Part shown: positions 35,868 through 48,000 of the stretch, piece after piece
Layout of the letters: every line of letters starts with the position of its first letter
Position numbering within the stretch: position 1 is the first letter of the stretch
Source: a virus
Strand: one strand, 5' to 3'
DNA length: 64,000 nucleotides
IMG/VR virus record: IMGVR_UViG_3300046318_000520
Location: 1-64,000 of that record
Made by a program: the position numbers and the translations under genes
Notes under the pieces: generated by a model
Databases searched by the model: none
Told to the model about the DNA's origin: nothing
Seen by the model: only the letters and a program-made list of their open reading frames with translations

Positions 35868-38800
35868 GGCACAATACGTACCCTATGTAGCTGAAGTTTT
35901 TCCAGAGCCCGCGTTATACAAACCGGACTTTAACTTTTTTGAACGAATGCTTCAAAAGAAGCAGTCTCTTTATGAACAGGGGGTAAGCCGAGTTCGTTCT
36001 TCTTATAACTCTGTACTGTCAGCTCCCTTGTCTGATGAGGCTAACATACCTCTTCGTGATCAGTATGTCAAAGATGCCAGGGAAAAACTTAAGAGTATAT
36101 CCTCAGCGGATCTCTCAATGCCTCAAAACATTGCGTCAGCTGAAGGTATATTTGCTCCATTCTGGGAAGACAAGATGATATTGCAGGATGCCAGTCTTAC
36201 AAAATGGTACCAGGGTGAGGCACAAAAACTCAGTGCCTGGAAAAATTCTACAGATCCAAAGATTCGTTCAAAGTATAACGGTATAGCTGAACAGTATCTA
36301 ATGGATGGTCATGAAAAGCTTAGAAAGGCAGGACGTAATGAGCAGGCTTACGCCAGCATTGAAAAACGCCAGGCCACACCTTTTGAAAACATACAGGAAT
36401 ACTTGCAACAGCAGGCTAAAGATCAGGGTATGGACATCAAAAATGATGACCCGGCTGGTCCATATTTAATTCAGACAATTAACGGAGAGCGTTCTAAAAA
36501 GAAATATGCTACCTGGGCATCTGCCATGATGGGTAATAACTTCTATGAGCAGTTTAAAGTGACCGGTATTGTAGAAAAAGAACAGCGTGCCAAAGCTTTT
36601 AAAAAGATGAACCCCAATCTTTCTGATCAGGATATAGACAAAATGATTGGTGATGATGCTATTTACGAACTGGACAAAGGTTTCAAAAAACGTGTAGAGG
36701 AAGTAGATGTTGAACTGGCTAAAGTAAACTCTTTGCTTGGCTCACTGCCTGCACAAGGTGGTGAAAAGGAAGCTCAAATCTATGAAAGACTTATAGATGA
36801 AAGAACACAGCTCTTGTCTAAGAAGTCAGGCATAAATGAAGAATATAAATACTTTGATGAGCCGTCTAAGACAAGATTAAAAGAAGCTATTGCAGGTAAC
36901 CCGGATGCTTATTTTGCACAACTTGCAAAACAACGTACAGTGGATAACTGGGCTACAGGCAGGGCAAGTGTTGATAGCAAGCTTGTAAAAGAAAATAGTG
37001 CATGGACAGCTGCTGAAGGTATTCAGTTAAGAAGGCAAGAGTTAGCAGTAACTAAGCAAAAAGCTGAATGGGACAGAGAGCAAAATCTTTGGGAACGTGC
37101 AAACCCCACTGCAGGAAAAGGTACTAAGACAACTACACTTAAAAATGCCAATGGTGATGATATAACACCTCCTGTAGAAGGGCTTGACAGGGAAAATTCT
37201 ATGATGTACCGTGGTTTGTCAGGTATTGACATTACTAAAAATGCAGGTACGGCTTTGGATGTTTTTAACAAAATTCAGACCAGGGATTATATGGAAAGTT
37301 ATAATCTGATATTTGATCAAAGAGGTATTTTAGGTCTTGCTAAAAAAGGTCTTGGTCTAAACGAATCAGAAATATCTTATGTAGCCACTGCGTTGCAAAA
37401 AGAAAATGAATCAGCAGGTGCTCATAAGTTTACTAAAGAAGAAAGAGAAGCCAGTAATAAGCTGACAAAAGCTCTTGAAAGTAATGAAGCTGTAAAAAAC
37501 TCAGGTATTAAAGTAGCAGGACCCGCCACTTTACGACAAGCTATGCTTGTATATGCTAAAGATTATTTTAGCCAAAGAAACGCTAACAGTAAAGATGGTA
37601 ATGATATAGCGTTGGATAAAAATGAGCTTGATATGCTGCTCAGGTATACAACAGCTGTACAAAAACTTGACAGGTATAATCAGAATGAAACCAAGCGTGA
37701 AGAGCTTATTAAAAAGAATATACTTACAAATAAAAACTATGCTCCATTAGTTGTTGACAGGGGTGGAAAAAAAGATCTGATTTCTATTTCTGACATGTCT
37801 AAAAACTTTAAATCTACAAAATTTCAAACAGAAGACGGGGAGTCAATGGACTTTTCAAGTGAAGATATTGCCAGGGCTTATTTTAATGGATCATTATCTA
37901 CTTATATGCCTACTGGATTTGCTGCACTAAATGCATCAGCAGGAGCGCAGGGTGGTAATGTTATTGCAGGTTATACAATTACAGGAGCTGACGGTAAAAA
38001 ATATAATGCCATAGCATCTACTAACTTGTTTAAGTCAGCTTTAAATACCCAATCTCAAGGTCTTGCTGAACTGGACAATGGAGTCAGAGAATTAGATAAA
38101 AGATTTAAGTCATCACAGGACTTTTCAAAACTTATAAGAGGCGCCCAGGAGTCTGTTGTACCTGATCTATTGATGTACAAAGGACAAACAGGTAAACAGG
38201 GTACAGCATGGACATTGATAACCAAACCTAATAAATCAATGGCTGATGGTGACACAGCTGCTGCTGTAATAGACCAGGCTTTGAATATTTCAAATGGTGA
38301 TATTTATAATGAAAATGGTAGTAGAGTAGATGCAACTACTGTGCGTGATATCAGAGCCCTTTTGAAATCTGAAAAAAACATGGAAGATTTTGTCTCTGTG
38401 GAATATATTCCCCAGGGTGTAAATGGACAGCGTACACTCAGGTTATATTTTAACAACGCCATGTCTAATGATGCAAAGACAACAATTGGTGCAACCAATA
38501 TTGCCAGTTTATCCGAACAAACATTTGATGTTGTGATTAAAGATGGGGCAACCGCTCCTGCTTTGGACAACTTACCTAACAGTACCGGTTACCAGGTTTA
38601 TGATATGCTTGCCAGGGGAAAGGTTTTTAAAAGTGATGAAGTAATCAATGCCTCAGGTTTTAAATTCAGCATTACACCTAACAAACTTACAAGTGAAGGT
38701 TCTGCAGATGAAAAGCCTGAATATGTAACTGTTGATCTTGAGTATAACCTGCGTGTTAATAAAAAAGATGCGTCAGGAAAAATTGTCAGTACTGTTGAAC

Positions 38801-39015
38801 CCAAGACAGTCAGTGATAAATTTAATCTTTCCGGCACAGGTGCCAAAAGCCCTGATGAAATAGTTGGTTACCTCTATAAGCTATACTATGACAACCTATT
38901 GCAAAATAGAAGTACACAGGAAGAGTATGAATCTTATATAAAAAATACACCAGCTGCTCGTGTATTTAACCGTGACGAATTTTTCAAACGTGATGGTGTT
39001 GTGTTATCAAAATAA
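35866..39015 (+). CDS. Large internal virion protein of unknown fold
   Basis: 1,049 residues, mostly helical and charged in the first half. The start (YVAEVFPEPALYKPDFNFFE, then MLQKKQSLYEQGVSRVRSSY) matches the beginning of cargo-type proteins that stand directly upstream of the virion RNA polymerase gene in crAss-like phages. A helical middle part (~60-420) contains repeated Glu/Lys/Ala heptads. A C-terminal beta domain (~640-1000) contains YTITGADGKKYNAIAS and VTVDLEYNLRVNKKDASG. No catalytic motif was found. It starts right after a promoter-like box and ends 23 bases before the giant polymerase gene, so both are probably transcribed and packaged together. Confidence 0.65.
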   Translation: MAQYVPYVAEVFPEPALYKPDFNFFERMLQKKQSLYEQGVSRVRSSYNSVLSAPLSDEANIPLRDQYVKDAREKLKSISSADLSMPQNIASAEGIFAPFWEDKMILQDASLTKWYQGEAQKLSAWKNSTDPKIRSKYNGIAEQYLMDGHEKLRKAGRNEQAYASIEKRQATPFENIQEYLQQQAKDQGMDIKNDDPAGPYLIQTINGERSKKKYATWASAMMGNNFYEQFKVTGIVEKEQRAKAFKKMNPNLSDQDIDKMIGDDAIYELDKGFKKRVEEVDVELAKVNSLLGSLPAQGGEKEAQIYERLIDERTQLLSKKSGINEEYKYFDEPSKTRLKEAIAGNPDAYFAQLAKQRTVDNWATGRASVDSKLVKENSAWTAAEGIQLRRQELAVTKQKAEWDREQNLWERANPTAGKGTKTTTLKNANGDDITPPVEGLDRENSMMYRGLSGIDITKNAGTALDVFNKIQTRDYMESYNLIFDQRGILGLAKKGLGLNESEISYVATALQKENESAGAHKFTKEEREASNKLTKALESNEAVKNSGIKVAGPATLRQAMLVYAKDYFSQRNANSKDGNDIALDKNELDMLLRYTTAVQKLDRYNQNETKREELIKKNILTNKNYAPLVVDRGGKKDLISISDMSKNFKSTKFQTEDGESMDFSSEDIARAYFNGSLSTYMPTGFAALNASAGAQGGNVIAGYTITGADGKKYNAIASTNLFKSALNTQSQGLAELDNGVRELDKRFKSSQDFSKLIRGAQESVVPDLLMYKGQTGKQGTAWTLITKPNKSMADGDTAAAVIDQALNISNGDIYNENGSRVDATTVRDIRALLKSEKNMEDFVSVEYIPQGVNGQRTLRLYFNNAMSNDAKTTIGATNIASLSEQTFDVVIKDGATAPALDNLPNSTGYQVYDMLARGKVFKSDEVINASGFKFSITPNKLTSEGSADEKPEYVTVDLEYNLRVNKKDASGKIVSTVEPKTVSDKFNLSGTGAKSPDEIVGYLYKLYYDNLLQNRSTQEEYESYIKNTPAARVFNRDEFFKRDGVVLSK

Positions 39016-39038
39016 TTAATCATTAAAGATAGATATAA

Positions 39039-42000
39039 ATGGCAGTTCCTACTGGTGTTATTCCTGAAGAATTAATGGGTGCGTATTCAGAAGATCCTTT
39101 TCTTTCTTTACCGGCTCAATCAGAGCTTGGTATGTTAGACCTGATAGGTAACACAGGTATGAGTCAGGGACCTGCTGTACAGGATGCTGTACAAAACGGC
39201 CTGGATGCATTTGCAAAACAACCAACAAGTATGGAAACCTTGTCGGCTCCCAGGTTTTTTGACTATGAAGGAGCTCAGACAGACAGGTACAAGCAATCTG
39301 ATAATTTCAGGGAGCTTGGATTTGATCCATTTGGAGGAACAGAAAACGAATACAAGTACGGTGCCCGCCAGACATGGGGTGACGTATGGAGTAATGGTTT
39401 AAGCGGTATGTTTAAGCTGGCCGGTAATACTTATTTGGAAGGATGGAAAGGCTGGGGTAACCTGGCTGATGCTGTTTATTCTGACGGCAACTGGTTTAAT
39501 GCTGATAAGTTAATGGGTTCTTCTGAAGAACTTTTGGCTCAGGATAAGGCTACTAAGGATATTATGAACAAGTATGCCATCTTTTCTACACCTGAAAGTG
39601 AAGAAGGTTTGTTCAACAGGAAGTTCTTTGGTGACATGTTGCAGCAATCAGGTTTTGCCGTAGGCGCCATAGGACAGTTTCTGACAGAGGAGCTTATAAC
39701 CATGGGACTTTCTACAGAATTTTCCCTGGCTAAACTGGGTATAAAGGCACCGGCGTGGGCTGGTAAAGTTGTAACTAAAGCTGACATAGCTGCTGATATT
39801 GTTAAGTTGGGTAATCCTGTAGTGCAGTCAACAAGATTATCTGAGGCACTTGTACAAGGTGCTCGTAGCATAGTTCCGTTTGCTGACATGGCTTATGATA
39901 TTAACCGGTATAAAAAAGCCGGAGCTGGAGCCTTACAAATAGCTTCTATTGGAGCAGGTGGTGTAAGGCGTTTTTTATCAGAGGCCAACATGGCTATGAC
40001 TGAGGCTCGTATGGAGGCTGCCGGTACTTATGGAGAGCTGTATAATAAACTTTATGATGAGTCTTTAAATGCAACAGGTCAGGCACCTTCTGGTCTAGAG
40101 CTTAACAATATGGAAAAGACAGCTAAAGATGCTGCCTTTGATAACTTTATGGTAAACACCGGCATTTTGATGCTGTCTAATCGTCTGCAGTTTGATAATC
40201 TGTTCAGCAAATTTGGTGTTGGTAGAAATGTATTGGGAGCTGCCGGTGAATACGCTGATGATGTATTAAAAGTAACAGGAAAAAGAGCAGGTCAGGAGGC
40301 CGTAGAAAACTTTACCAAGACATATGCCAAAGGTCGTTTTGGTACATTAGGTGTCCTTGGAGGTATAGCTGCTGATTTTGGAAAGAAACGTGCAGCCTGG
40401 GAAGCTACAAAGTCTTTTGGTAAGAATTTGTTTAAATGGGAAGCTTCCGAAGGTATCCAGGAACTATTACAAGAGGGATCAAACAAGGGACTGCAGGACT
40501 ACTACTATGATCTATACCATGGTAACAAGGGATATGACAGTAAAACGGATGCTATGCTTAGCAGCATTCAGAATCCTTTGACAGACCTGGAAGGTGCAAA
40601 GACATTTCTTATGGGTGCCCTTACAGGAAGGTTGCTTTCCCCGATTAACTTTGCAATGGGCTCTGCTAAAAAGTATGCAAGTACCACGGCTGAACAAAGA
40701 GCAGAACGTACAGCAGATCTTGAAAAGACTGTTTTTACAATAAATGCGTTTTATGAAAATCCTCAGCTGTTTTTAAACGAACATATTGCCAACGTAAAGG
40801 TCCAGGACAGGGCAGCTAAAAATATGGAAGAGGCGGTTGTTAACCGTGACAAGTACCAGTTTGTGAATAACAAAGACGGTGCGTTTGCCAAGCTTATGTC
40901 TGCAGCCATGAAAACAGATATGTACAAGGCTGTAACAGATACTATTCGTGGCTATGGAGAAAACTTCAACGATGAGGATTTCAAGAAAGCTTTTGGTATT
41001 GACAAGACAGAAGAAAACATGTCTTCTGTAAAGGATTATTTTAATAAGATAGCAGACGAAACAGACAGCTTCCAGAAAAACTGGAAGGCGTTAAAAGAAA
41101 AATACGGTGACAGGGTGCTACTGGATTTATACAAAGAGGGTACACCTGAGCGTAAAACAGCTCTGATGGCTAAGCGTGCTTTGGATGACGCCTTGGAAAT
41201 ACTGGCTACTAATAATTATAAGGCAACCAGGTCTGCAGAAAGAGCTGTTAAGTTACAAACAGATATGGCTGCTATTCCTGTATTGGGTAGTTCTGCCGCA
41301 GCTGCATTCCGTAACCTGGCCGTTGTACAAAACACGGCTAAGGAAACAGAGCTTATAGAGCAAGAGTTAAAGAGCCTGGAGCTTGTAGAGAAAAAAGACA
41401 GGGCCACTAAAGAGCTTATCAAAACAAAAAAAGAACAGCTTAAGAGTCTAAAAGACTGGAGTGAAAACTATGAGGTTCTGAAAGGCCAGGGGGTCAAGCA
41501 AAAACGCAAGTTTAAAAAAGCTGTTAAGGCATTTGAAAACTATTTCAGGTCTAAGAACATGGAGTCTGGTATTACCCAGGAAGTTAAACTTGATCAGATA
41601 GATGAGATTTATACTAATCTGATAGATTACATTGAGCTTAATAATGATAGCAAAGACTATATAGATGCTTATAATATAATAGCTAATCCTATTAAGTTTG
41701 CCCAGGTGCATGCTAGATTATTAGATGCCATGGAAGTGACAGGTAATAAGCTAAATGCAGAACACCTTCAAGAAGCAGCAAATGCATTAAATCCACAGGC
41801 ACCTCCTGCTGGTAACCCTCAACAACCTGGTGGATCACCTTCTACTGAGGCTCCTGATTTTATGCAGTATTTAAAAGATGCATGGGATTCACAGACTGTT
41901 ACAGGATCCACTACATTACCATTTGATGAATGGTTAAAATCTCCTGTAGCCAAAACATTTACAGAGCTTTATAATAAAAAGTATAACAAGACTGAAAAAT

Positions 42001-45000
42001 TGGGCAGTACCAGCAATGAATTAGCTGTCCTTAAAAATGATCTATTAAACAATACACTCACAAAGGAATATTTAGAAAGCTTTAATGAAAGGCTTAGTAA
42101 AATACTTAACCTGCCTATTATAAAAGTACAAGAACTTTATGATCAGTTTCAGAAAGCATTAGACCCTAAGCAGGTAGAAAAAGATATTGCTGAAATGGGC
42201 TTTCCTGAAAACCCTACAGCTGAACAGGTTTTCCAGACAGTTAGCAAATACCTGCTGCCTAAATTTATTGATAGCCTTATTAACGCCGGATCTACTGAAG
42301 GTGGTAATATAGTTGGCTCTGATAAAGCCAACATGGAAGTTATAGAACTTCCTGCAATGAAAATAAAGTTAACAAAGCCTGCTCTTTTTGAAGGGGAAAA
42401 ACTTGTTGATGACGGTAAAAACGGAGTGTTTATTATAGAGACCGGTTTAGTAGCTGATCAGGCTAAACGTGATGAACTTATGAAGTTGATGGGTGCTGGC
42501 TCAACGGCAGGTGCCCCGGTTACAGCATTTATTGTTGTTAACTCTGATAGAGTAGATCCTGTAACATTAAGCAGTGATCTTGTAAGGTATCAAAAGAAAT
42601 CTGAAGCTTATACCGTAAGGGATGAGGCAATTAAAAACAGGGAACTGCAGGATAAAAAATCCAGATCATGGTACCAATTTGATGGTAAGGAAGTAAGAGC
42701 AGGCCTTGTTCTTACAAATAAGGATGGTAAATCCTTTGTTGTTGCCACAACGGGGCAGCCTTATTTTGCAAAGGATGATGTAGACAAAAAAGTTCCTTTA
42801 ATTAAAATTACCATGCTGCGTAATAACTCACGCACTAATACACATAGTTTTATATCCAGCTTAGAAGGATATAACATCAAACAAAAGGTTGAAAAGTTAA
42901 GCACAGGAGAACCTGTAGACACCAATACCTTTCGTTTATTTCGTACAGAAGAGCTGTCTCGTATCTTTCCTAACAAAGCAGCTAATGAGAGTAAGGAGGA
43001 TGCACAGAAAAGACTGGATACTCTTTTGAAAAACACAGATCCTAAAGAACTTCTTGCTGGTCTGTCTATTACTGTTTCAGAAAACCCAGGAACTCGTAGT
43101 TCAAAAAATGCAGGTGCTGATAGTGATAAAACACCTAATTCCAACCTTATACAATATGGTGATAAGTATCAGATTCAGATTAGTTATAAAGGACAAACTA
43201 TTGGTTTTTTAACTAACTATGATCATTTAAGGTTTGTAACTGCCAATGGTACACCTGTACCTATGAGCAATCTTACGCTTGATCAGTTTAGAAGCATTTT
43301 TGATTCTCAGGGTAAGGATCCAAAAGAACAAATGGAACTGTTCAAACGTGCGTATGAAAATTCCAGAAAAGTATATATTGCGCTGACCAAGAACATAAAG
43401 CCTGGTCAACCTGTATCTTTTACACCTGAACAAGTAGCTAAGATCTTAACAGTAAATATTGGGGCCGGTGAGTTTGACTTTGTACCAAAGACAGAAAAGG
43501 GAGTAACTTATGATGAGCTTCCTTTTAAAACAATCAATGGTTATTATTATATACTGGATCGTTCCAAGCGTTATGGCAAAGGTTACACTTTCTCAGTGAC
43601 TGAAAATGCTATTACCAATGCAAAAGGTGATGACCGTAAACAGATTGAAAAAGAAATAAAACTAATCAGGCAGCAGCGTGATGCTACAGAACAGCTTGGT
43701 CGTTACGTAGCTGTTATAAAACTACCCAATGGTAAGATAAGGTTTGTTGAACTGAATACAGAAGCAATGGCTGATACTCAGTTGAATGATATAATCACCA
43801 AGTTGAATGAACGCAGTGAAATCACTAAACGTGATAACCTGCAGGAAGGGCTCAATGAAAAGAAAGAGGTTATTCAAAACCGTAAGAAGATAGATTTTAA
43901 TGAAGAGCTAAATTCAGAGCTTGCTCAACAGTTGTTTCTTTCTGTACCCCAGGCTAATAAAGGAACCTACATAAACTTTTCTATTACAGATACTGGTAAC
44001 CTGGAACTTGCTTTTCATAAAAAAGTGGATAATAAAGATATCCGCAGGTCAGTTGTGGTCATGGGTAAGTCTGGCAAGGATCCAATTAATATCAAAAATA
44101 TTGATGATTTAATTAGCAGGATAAATGCTGCTATAGAGCGTCATGATAAATCATTTGCCAAGCGTGAAGTTGATCAGATTGGAATTACATTAAAAAAAGA
44201 AAACTTTAAACAGTCTACTCCGGATACATCTTATATTGATGATGTAAAAGGACTGAGGTCTAATGTTTCTGCAGATATTAGTAAGAATATACCTTTAACC
44301 ATTAAAGCGTCTTCAGATCTTAATATTCCGGAAATAACACCTGCACCTGCAGGAAATGCAGCCAACAAAGGTCAGGCTGATAGCAGTGGTATTGATCCAG
44401 CTATGAGAGCTGCCTTTTTTAAGGAAATGGGTGTAGAGGATACTACTAAGGGGCAGTCTCCTGCTCCAGGACAGCAACCTACTGAAACACCACTTCAGGC
44501 TTTATACGCACAACTTAATAGTCTTAAAAGTGAAAAAGAACTTGAGACTATAAAGCGCAGGGATGAAAAGATTGCTGCCGGTCAAAGACCATCTTTGGCA
44601 ATGCTTGAAGCTAATGATGAATCTTCTGCTATATATGATAAAAAGATTAAAGAGGCACAAGCCAAGGTAAATGCAGAAAAGAACTCAAACAAAGGTTCTG
44701 CACTTAAAGTTCTTGATAAACCATTCTTTGATCAGAACAGTATTGTAAGCATAGACAGGTTTCGTAAATACATCAGTAGAGTTTTAGGTGATAAAGTATC
44801 TGTCCAGGAAATGGATATGATAGCTGATAACTTAAAAAATAACAACATTACAGTAGGTAAGTTTATTGCCTACATGGAGTCAGTAAGAAAGGGAAGTCCT
44901 GTTGTAAAAGGTCGTATTGAGGTGGGTGAAAACACACCTTTTAAATACCATGAGGCATTTCACGCTGTATTCCGTTTGATGCTTACTGATGCACAAGTGG

Positions 45001-48000
45001 ACAAGCTGCTGGCCTATGCAAAAATGGAGTTTAAGAAAAGCCTTCTTCCTGGTCAGACTGTTGTATCTAAGATGGCTGAGATGCGTCAGCTGCATAAAGT
45101 ATATGCAGAGATGACAGATGTAGAGTTAGAAGAAAGAATGTATGAAGAATATATGGCCGATCAGTTTGATACATGGAAGATAAACCAGGATTCTAAAAAG
45201 GTTATTCCAGGTATTCGTGGCTTTTTTATGAAGCTCTGGGACATGATTACTTCTTTATTTAAGGGTGGCAAGAATCAATTAGAATCACTCTTTAAAGAAA
45301 TTGAACGTGGTAAGTACAGAAACGCCAAGATAGCGGACAATCGTTTTACCAAAGCTGACGCTCTTAGTGTTAGTGAGCCTGTGCTCAAAGCAATACAGGT
45401 GGGTACAATAGATGTACAGGATGAGAATGGTCAGTTTATTACTATACCTAAGTACCTGTCTCAGCAGGACGGGGATCAGATGGCAAGTACAGTAGCTTCT
45501 TTGTATCATAGCAGGGTTTTGAATAACACAAACAGCGGCTATAATAAGAAAGAAGTTTTAAATAATATATATGCAGATTTCCAGGAGCTCTATGACATCA
45601 ATGGAGCCAATCGTGAGTTTTATCTTAATGAAGCAGATGCTCTTTTTGAAACTGATCCTAACCTGGCAAAAGAATATCTTAACAGACTTGAACAAAGACA
45701 TACTATATTCTTAGAAAAAGACAATCGTCAGACTCTTTCTGAGTCAGTAGATATCCATCTTCGTGTAATGGGATACCAGCAGGAACTGGAAGATGATGAA
45801 TATATATCCATGGAAGACGAGTTTGGTTCCAGGGTTACTACTGAAAACTGGAAAGAAGCACATTCTATTGGTGGCTTTGGAAGCTTGAGTAAGTTTTTAC
45901 GTCAGTATATAGCATCTACTACTTTTATTCTGGACCGTGATGAGTTTGGAAATACCCAAATGGTTAACGGAGAACCATTGATCCAGGCTGTTAATGCCAA
46001 CCTTGTTTACAGCGGTATTTTAAAAGCCGTTGCTAACATTACAGATCAGAAAAAATTTGTCAACAGGCTTCTTGAATTAAAAAGTGCTGATACAGAAACC
46101 AGTAAGTTTCTAAATAAATTCTTTGATGAAGTTGGTCTGGAAATAGATCCTGATACAGGAGAGTTTGCAGTTACAAATTCAAAGCAGGCTACTTTATTTC
46201 AGATGGTTCTTAAAGGTTTTCAGCAGTATACAGTGGATTACATCTTTATAAACAAGGATGTACGTAAGTCTAAGAAGGTGTCAAGGCTTATGATTGCCAA
46301 CCGTATGGGAGCTGTTAAAGCACAGTTTACACAGTGGCAGAATGCGTATGTACATGTTTTTGAAGAACCTGTATTAAGACTTCGTTCTATTGAGGAGAGA
46401 AAAGAATTTGCTAAAGAAAAAACAGGGGCCCTGCAAGACTTGTTAACAAATCTTAATCCTACTGGATACATTTCTGATGAAGAACTGGCACTTGATTCTG
46501 AGATGTTAAGCAATCAGCTTAAGACAGATTTAGGTATTTCTTTATCTCCTTTGTATATTAAGTACGCCATAGCAGCATCTAAGAATGCTGATATAAAAAC
46601 TGAGGCTCAAAGAAAACTTAGTGAAAGCTATAGTGACGTTGTTGGTATTGATCCGGATGCTATAAAACAATTGATCAAGTCTGTACAGGCTCTGGAAAAT
46701 CCTTTTGCTAAAAACATTGAACCATCAAACCAGGATTTGGATGTTCCCGGACAAGATGATGACCAACAGGAAAAAGAGGCTATTGACAGCCTGGGAGAAG
46801 GAGGAGCTATAAAACGTGTTAGTGAGCTGGCTGCCGGTAATGCCGTCTTTGATGAGACAGTAAGCACTACTTCCTATAAAAATGCAGAAGGTGAACTTGT
46901 GTATGCGCATCAGCTTCCTACATATCATTTGGTTAAAGTAAATGAGTTCAACAATGATACTGAGCTGACTAACATGCAAGTATCTGACGAATTTATGCAG
47001 GGTAATATGTTGCTGGATTCTGCCAAGTTCCGTTCTATGAGCGGTGACTTTGTTGTAGAAAGAATTGAAGGAATGAAAAGCTCTATTCTTTCTGAAGATG
47101 AAGATGGTAATTTAAGAGAGGATAAAACAATTCAGAGTAACCAAAATGAGGGGATCACTTATGGATCATTCTCTGACCGTGAGTTCATTGTTTCTTTGTT
47201 GGATCTGTATGCTTATAATAAAACATATAAGAATACAGCAGGTACATTTAGAACAACACAGCATCTTATAAGAGTTATTGAAGCCTCTAATACAGGAGAT
47301 ACTATTTCACTGCCTGCAATTTCTGCTGTTACTTCTGATCAAAACGGCAAAGTAACATTAAGTCAGGAAGCGTTGACTATCCTGATGCAGGAAGTTGCCC
47401 GTGAGTTTGAACGTATCAAGCGTGTACGCAGAGAACTTGCCACTGGTGTATATGAGAATGGAGAAATTGAGGGATATCATTACGCTGTAGATGGGGATGG
47501 CCGCAGGACTAATAAAAAGGTTCCAAGGGGTCTGAAGTTTTACAAGACGGCTAATATGCTTGGAAGCCTTGCTTTGGAACTGGAAGAGTCATCCAGGAGC
47601 GGATCATTTGATTTAAGCTCCCGTGCAGCAGAAATCAATGCCCAATTTAAAAGATACTGGGAAGCCAGGATGGAAGAATTTGTAGACAAGCTTGATAACA
47701 TTGGTGTAGTAAGTACTGTAAAAAGTGAAGACCCTGAAGAAAACGGTAGGCTTATTAACAACCTGGTTGATGATTTTATTGAAATTGGTTTTACTGTTAA
47801 AGATGACGGTAAAGAAATACTGGATGAAAAAAGGAATCAAGATCTGAATATTATCCCAGGTAATATGAAACACAACCTGGGTCAGATCATGATGAATGAT
47901 TATCTAAACACAATGGCTGTAAATCAGCTTTTGTATGGAGATGAAGCCCGTGCCTTTAAAGATGAGATTGATCAGGTCAAGCGTGCAAAAGGAGCTAACG

